This document shows positions 57,944-64,000 of a stretch of 64,000 nucleotides of DNA, piece after piece (the stretch's first letter is position 1; each line of letters starts with the position of its first letter). A program made the translations under genes and the position numbers. Source of the stretch: Phascolomyces articulosus (Eukaryota; Mucoromycota; Mucoromycetes; Mucorales; Lichtheimiaceae). The notes beneath the pieces were generated by a model. It made no database searches. It was not told the DNA's origin and was given only the letters and a program-made list of their open reading frames with translations. Location of the stretch: assembly GCA_025677815.1 (NCBI GenBank), contig JAIXMP010000011.1, positions 558,001 to 622,000 on the forward strand, read 5' to 3'.

Positions 57944-60900
57944 ATGGCTAGACCACGAGGAAAAAGTTTCACGCAACATGCTCAACAACAACACCAACAC
58001 CATCAATATCAACAACAACCTATTCCTACCTTTGAAACAACAAGTATAACTGCCAGTAACGAGGTATATAGATATTTTTTGGTCAATTTATTCTCATGAC
58101 GCAGCATCGAATAACTGATTCACTCATTGGTTCATTCTTTTATTATTATTTTTCTATCCTCATAGTTACCAAACGTCAATGCACAATTGGATTATATTAA
58201 TAAATTGATAAAATGGAATCTTCATGATATTGATAACTTTATTGATGTTCTCACTGCACGGTATTTATCTATTGCTTTTTTTTTGGATATGAAGGAAAAG
58301 GTGGAAAGAAGGAGAAGGGTCCAAATAGCATCAATATTTATATCTACATATTTATATTCAATAGTATCTATGCAGAAGAAACTTATATTCAATCATTGGA
58401 ACGTATTGAAAGGATAGCACCTGTACCTGAACCGGAGATACGTTATTTCGGAAACGCACAGACATCTTATCAAAAAGCGACTATACAATATAAAGCATCT
58501 GTGAATGGAATGCTCAAAGGACGAAAAGAATTATTAAAACAAATGAGAAATCAACGGCAACGTCTTTATAATGTTAGGGTAAATAAGAACCATGTCATTG
58601 TTTCTTATAGATAGAAAGGGAGAAAGGGAGGGTGTCTATTGTTTTTGTGGTTCCTGTCAAAAAAAAAGGAGGGAGATATATGATTAACTGGATTATTTTT
58701 TTTTAATGTTATAGGATACACAAGAAAACCGACGTAAAAAGATAAAAAATATTCTTGGTGAAAAGAATACTAATTATTTGACTTATCGATCACGCGATTA
58801 TGTAAAAAGACATAATGCTTATACCAATAAATGTAAAGAAATTGATCAAGCTGAATCAGAAGCAGAGCACCAACAACAACAATCGTCTTTGGGTGTGACC
58901 TCTAGTGCACCTATGGGAGGATCAACTACCACCATTGTTGCAGGAGGAGGAGCGAATCCTATTCCAACGAATAACCCAGCAACAACGGTAGCAGCTGCTG
59001 CAAGTAGTGGAGGAGGAGGCATGTTGGAAGAACAAGGACCTAGAAAATCGAGTGATAGTGATCATTCCACTTCTTCTCATGAAAATTCACATAGAAGACG
59101 GATGGCAGGATTAAAAGCTTTACGAACTCAACTCGTAAATGCTATGTCATCCAATGTGGATCCAAATACAAGAGTGGCTAAATTAAAACGTGATATGTCA
59201 GATTTAGGTGAGCTTTTGGATTGGATAGAATGTCAGAAAAGAGGGAGAAAACTGGGGTTCTTTATTGAGTTTGATTTGAGGCTTTATTTATTATTAATTC
59301 TCGGATTGTGGGGTGTGATGATTATTGATATCGTCTTTATTTATTATCTAGATCGCGAGTATAGGAAAAGTGTTGTGTTTATGGAACGATTAAGAAGAAA
59401 ACAAGTAGAGACAAGTCAACATGCTATCAAGGTTAATATTAAAGTTTATTCTTGTTTTATCAAGAAATTAAGTATAATATATATATATATATATATATTC
59501 AATTACTAACAATGAGAAATTATTATACCCATCATTTTATATATAATATGCATTATTTATTCACCCGACGTCTGTATATATTAGCATGCAGAAGTCATGT
59601 TCTTTGACAAGTCGGAAATGACAAAGTCCGTCTTACACAACATACTAAAGGTTGAACAAGAGATGCAAGAGAAAGAGGCTGCAGTAAGTCCGCAAACCAC
59701 CTTTTTTTGTCCGGAGCTTATTCAATAGATAGAGTTTTTTTTCACCTATGGTATATACATGAGTGATTGATTGGATTGTAATGTATATATATCATATGAT
59801 AATATTATATATAGATGACTCGAACGGTGTCCCAGATTTCAGATCAAGTAGATGGTCGTGCAGATGTTGCATTGTTTTGTACCGAATATGATAAATATAA
59901 ACAACGATTTGATATTCCAGAACAAATTCATTATGATAATTATTTCCATGGTACATTAAAAGGTAAAAAAAAAAAAGAAATTTCATCATTACCATTCTCT
60001 TTACTATCTATTAGACACGATGCACCTGTCTTTTTTTAAAAAAAAGTTATTCTATGCAACTAGAATTATTGTTATCTTTCACTCTATCCCCCCCCCAAAA
60101 AAAAAGATTATTCTCTGGGATACTTGATCTCACTTTATACTTTATTTTATAGATGTTCAATTTGGTACCTCATTGGAAGCCTATGCAAAGATTTATCAAC
60201 GTGATGTTCCAGTACTGGTTGAAAAATGCATTCAAGCAGTAGAGGATCAAGGAGGATTACAAAAAGAAGGCATCTACCGAGTTTCTGGACGACAAAGTAA
60301 TTTGGATGCTTTAAAAATTGACTTTGAAAAAGATGAAGCCAATATCCAGCTTAGCAATTATGACGTATTTACCATTGCCTCTGTCCTAAAAGTTTATCTT
60401 CGTGAAATGGAACAACCTCTCTTTGGATTACCTATGAAATATCGAGCTGAATATTCGAGTAAGTTCCCTTTTATTTTTTTTATTTTTTTTTATAGTCTAT
60501 CAAAAAAAAAATGGATGGGTATCTTTTTGGGAGTAGATGGATCAACTGTATGGATCTAATTCAGGGGGAGGCGTAAATTTTTTTTTTTGGGCATTCATGG
60601 GCTAACAATAGCAACTGTGCCAAAAATAAAATGGGATAAAATGTGGCGTTGCTACTTCCATGCTTGATTGTTAATGATGATGATTATTTATAGATAAAGA
60701 TGATCCTACTCGATTGAGAGAATTGGAATATAATTTAACGGAATTAACGGATCCTCATCGAAACACACTCAAGGCATTGATTGAACATTTAGCCAAAGTA
60801 ACTCAACATGCTGAAGTCAACAAGATGAATGTACAAAATTTGACCATGATATTTACACCAGCAATTTTTCATGATTATAATAATGCTGAAAATCCAGGAG

Positions 60901-61625
60901 AATGGTGTAATGATAAAGTATTTTCGGATTTGATTACCCATCATCATACTTTATTTGCTTCTGTCGAAGCTTATGTGAATGAAAAGAAACAAAAACAACA
61001 ACCAAGAAAACAAAGTATCAATGCTGGTCATTTTCCTTTACCCTCTTCTAATAATAATAATAATAATAATGCTGGTGGTGGTGGTAGTAGTAGTAGTTCC
61101 CAACCACCTCAAGCATCATCCACTACTTTACTTTATCCAACTTCCAATCTTGATCAACAACAAGTAATATCACCAGGATCTACAATGACTTTACCTTCTC
61201 CTCAACAACAACAAACGACCAATAATATGAGTGGTATTAGTACAGGAAGTGTTCATAGTAATAATAGTAGTATTGAACCTCATTCATCAACAACAACAAC
61301 AACAACAGCTGCAGCTGCTGCAGTCACAACTAATCCTACTCCATCCCCTGCAAAGCAATTAAATAGATCTGATTCTAGAGGAAAAAAGATTCTTGCTAGA
61401 AAAGATTCTTTACATGCATTGCAATTGAGTCCTTCGTTAGTTCAACAACAACAACAGCAGCAGCAGCAGCAACAATCACAACAAACGCAACATCAAAGAA
61501 ATGCGTCTGCCTCCACAAAAGAATTGCCACCAATTGTGGCGACTGCTCAGCCTGGAACTCCTGAACCTTCTTCTACTATCACAACAACAGCAGCTGCGGC
61601 TACTACCACATCCACTGTGAAATAA
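57944..61625 (+). CDS. F-BAR and RhoGAP domain protein (Rgd1-like)
   Basis: Predicted membrane-curvature-binding GTPase-activating protein that turns off a Rho GTPase at the plasma membrane. Nine exons in phase: 57944-58063, 58166-58260, 58365-58578, 58715-59207, 59352-59431, 59585-59683, 59815-59962, 60153-60458, 60694-61625, 828 aa. The F-BAR region (about 45-430) starts LIKWNLHDIDNFIDVLTARI, then EETYIQSLERIERIA and KGRKELLKQMRNQRQRL, interrupted by a Gly/Ser/Thr-rich insert. The RhoGAP domain (about 452-630) has FGTSLEAYAKIYQRDVPVLV, then GGLQKEGIYRVSGRQSNLDA with the catalytic arginine finger (YRVSGR), FTIASVLKVYLREMEQPLF, and MNVQNLTMIFTPAIF. The C-terminal 190 residues are Asn/Ser/Gln/Thr-rich. 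Such architecture matches yeast Rgd1, though with an extra insert. Adjacent RhoGEF and RhoGAP genes in this window are about 44 kb apart and not obviously co-regulated. Confidence 0.9.
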
Positions 61626-63745
61626 ATAAATATATATATATATAAAAATAAAGCATATCCTTATACATATTTGAATATTCCCTATATATTTTTTTTTCTC
61701 ACAATGTCTCAATCTGTTAATTTTTTGTAAATATATATAAACCCTCTGAAAAAATAATAAATCCGAGCCATGTTGTTATATTTTTAAATCTTCTCTTTAC
61801 TTGTACGTAATAATGGCAATATATACAAGCTTCCATTATTATAATAATTACAATGGAAGAGCTTTTTTTGTATAACACTTATCAAAAAATGAATAATAAT
61901 TATTGATTATTATTATTATTAAAAGGGATTCATGTCGATCAATTCATTTAACTATTGGGTAAAAAGCGAGAGTGTTGTACAAATTATTCACCTTCTTATT
62001 TGATCTCTTTCTTTTTGAAAATAAAAAGTTGTTGATTTGTATCACCATAAAGAATCTCGCGCGAAAGCATTTTAACATTTTTTAACCTTGGAACCGATAG
62101 ACTGAAAAAGACAAGGTCGATTACCATATTAGGGATACTCGATTAAAGGTCGTGCCTTCTATTCCACCGATTGATTTGCTGGCTGGCCTATTGTTCCATT
62201 TATCATTAACAATAAATAATTAGTCAATAAGCTTCTTGCGCGCGCAAAATCACATTTTTATTTCTTAATTGATTGCAACTCCATTATTTGTAAGAGAATA
62301 TAACCGAATATGAAAATTTATCTATCCTATGTGTTTATCTGATATAGAAAAATTCGTATAAAAATTTTTATCGGAAAATTCTATCCGTTTATTTTTTTCT
62401 TTTATTTAAAATGAAATAAATAAAATTAATGAATCAAAAGGGGTGAGAATTAAGGAGGCGTAACGAGGTGATCAACTAAGGCTTTTTGTTGTTGTATATA
62501 TAGAGAGAGAGAGAGAGTTGATAGTAAAACAAGTAAATCAGTTAAGTGTGTTGTGGAGGTGAGAATATTATGACGAATAATATCTAAGGAGACAATTGCT
62601 TGCGAAGATTATTACTATGAAACTGATTAGCCACGCCCCCTCCTGAAAATAGACCACGTTTTTTCCATAACAAAAAAAACTTTTTGACCCTGTTGTCCTT
62701 GCGCGCGAAACTTATGTCTTTGATGGTTACACATGCATGCATTCAATTTCATAATAGAAAGTCCTATGATCGTTGAAAAGGGCCAAATGTGATCATTCTC
62801 ACTTATAGTGTTTGTTAGTGAGAAAGTTATCATAGCTTAAAAAAATAACTATAAATCTTAAAAGTCTAATAAGCTTTTTGTCTTTTAGATATACAATCAA
62901 CATCATCTTCCTTATCCTTATCAATTCAAATCTCGTTTTTATTGTTGATTTGTAAAAATATAATAATAGTCATGATAATAATAAATTATTTTTAAGTTTC
63001 ATACCTTTATCAGGTTGGCAATTAATACAATGAAATTGGTTATAATTAGAGTGTAAAATAGTTGATAGGGCACCCCACTCAATGAGTGGGTTTAATTCAT
63101 TGAGGTGGTGGTGGGGGAGTTTAAGATTGAACAATGAAAATGGGAAATAACGACTTTTGATCTTATTGGTATATCATCCATGAATTAAAAAAAAATACAC
63201 ACGGGTTCACGTATACATTTGTTGTTATTTATGCGTAGCATGGTGATAGACGTACACAAACATTCATTATACAAACGTACGCACGTACGCCTATCATTGA
63301 TATTTGAGTAACGATCAACCTTCGGATGTATCCATTGTGAGGGAAATGAAAGGAATGAAATGGATGACAGATATTCGGGTTCGCGCGCTTAAGCACAAGT
63401 CAAATCATTTAAAACAAGCTTATTACGTTATTTATTCTTCGGTAGTGGTGGAGTATTCGTCATCATTTCATGTTGATTGAAATCGCCAAGCGGGATGATC
63501 GGTGTCAATGAATTGCTTGAAAGCTGCAGTGTAACAATAGTGCAACACATAAGGAAATCATTTTCCCCCCTTCTATCCGAAAAAGAAATGTTCTCCTTTC
63601 AATATTTTATATATAAAGGACTACCCTCAATTGCATCAAACTTCTTTTTTTTCTTTTCCTTTCCTTACTTGTTTGTAAATTCATTCTTTTTTTGTCTTTT
63701 GTCTTTTTTTTTCTTTAATACCATCCATCATCGATATATACCACC
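61626..63745. other. 2.1-kb intergenic region with repeated CGCGCG motifs and inverted repeats
   Basis: No gene was seen. Four GC-rich CGCGCG-type motifs stand out from AT-rich surroundings (62058-62066, 62236-62247, 62701-62710, 63380-63388). Nested inverted repeats lie at 63074-63104. The last 120 nt is pyrimidine-rich and leads to the start codon of the partial gene at the window end. Confidence 0.55.
63074..63104. repeat. nested perfect inverted repeats
   Basis: CCCACTCA at 63074-63081 pairs with TGAGTGGG at 63083-63090 around one base. CTCAATGA at 63078-63085 also pairs with TCATTGAG at 63097-63104. The two foldings are mutually exclusive. Confidence 0.7.
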
Positions 63746-63919
63746 ATGTCAACGACGACGAGTTCATTACCAAATAATTATTCCAGTACATCACTCTCAC
63801 ACGATTATCAGGGCTGGCTTCTGATAAGCAAATTACGAAAACACCTTGTTTGGCGTGCATCACATAATCGATATTTTTGTACGTTGGATGGTCAACAATT
63901 ACGACTTTATAATGATGAG
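63746..63919 (+). CDS. first exon of a probable PH-domain protein (3' truncated by window edge)
   Basis: The ATG at 63746 is in an optimal context (CCACCATG) after a pyrimidine-rich leader. The 58-codon exon ends before GTAAAC at 63920. After a Ser/Thr-rich start it reads YQGWLLISKLRKHLVW, then RYFCTLDGQQLRLYNDE. This matches the first two beta-strands of a PH domain (GWL start, basic loop, RYFxL, LxxY). The rest lies outside the window, so the protein's role is unknown. Confidence 0.6.
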
Positions 63920-64000
63920 GTAAACTATTATTTCTATTCTATATTCCAAAGAATATTCTTCTTAGAGACACACAAAAATATACTGACTTACTCTTATTAT

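Overview
This is a eukaryotic nuclear window, most likely from a Mucoromycota (Mucorales-type) fungus. It is AT-rich, with long T/A runs between genes. Genes contain many short introns (about 50-200 nt) with GTAAGT/GTATGT-like donors and TAG/CAG acceptors. Proteins carry Asn/Gln/Ser/Thr-rich low-complexity inserts. The gene content is fungal: a peroxisomal ABCD half-transporter, an ERJ5-like ER J-protein, an F-BAR RhoGAP, a DH-domain RhoGEF and leucine-rich F-box proteins. The phylum is inferred from style and content; no marker gene in the window settles it. No rRNA, confident tRNA, CRISPR array or intact transposon was seen.

Layout. 1-1370: 3' end of an indoleamine 2,3-dioxygenase gene. 1.4-6.9 kb: gene-poor AT-rich DNA. 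6.9-17.9 kb: ERJ5-like J-protein (+), a large RhoGEF (-) with an in-frame stop in its linker, and a CC2D1/Lgd-type protein (-). 19.0-26.0 kb: a tandem pair of F-box/LRR-like paralogues (+) sharing one intron position. 27.2-31.6 kb: two tandem members (A, B) of an unrecognised helical protein family. 32.1-43.3 kb: a conserved block with a class II DnaJ, a KDM8/JMJD5-type JmjC protein, an F-box/WD40-like protein, a SAM methyltransferase, a basic coiled-coil protein with a reading-frame break, and glutaminyl-tRNA synthetase. 45.8-51.8 kb: two more members (C, D) of the unrecognised family; D carries a 1-nt deletion. 53.1-57.1 kb: ABCD transporter with 21 coding exons. 57.9-61.6 kb: F-BAR/RhoGAP protein. 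63.7 kb: first exon of a probable PH-domain gene running off the edge.

How they relate. The conserved genes cover tryptophan catabolism, protein folding, Rho GTPase switching (one GEF and one GAP), ESCRT/endosome function, ubiquitin ligase adaptors, translation and peroxisomal fatty acyl import. They are not an operon and show no shared regulation. The most unusual content is the four-member family A-D. Its N-terminal helical region followed by a Phe-Trp/EF-hand-like segment recalls the Cbl four-helix plus EF-hand arrangement, and more loosely MLKL/HeLo-type bundles. It is the best candidate here for an undescribed system. Exon coordinates were deduced by hand from splice-site consensus and reading-frame continuity, without transcript evidence.
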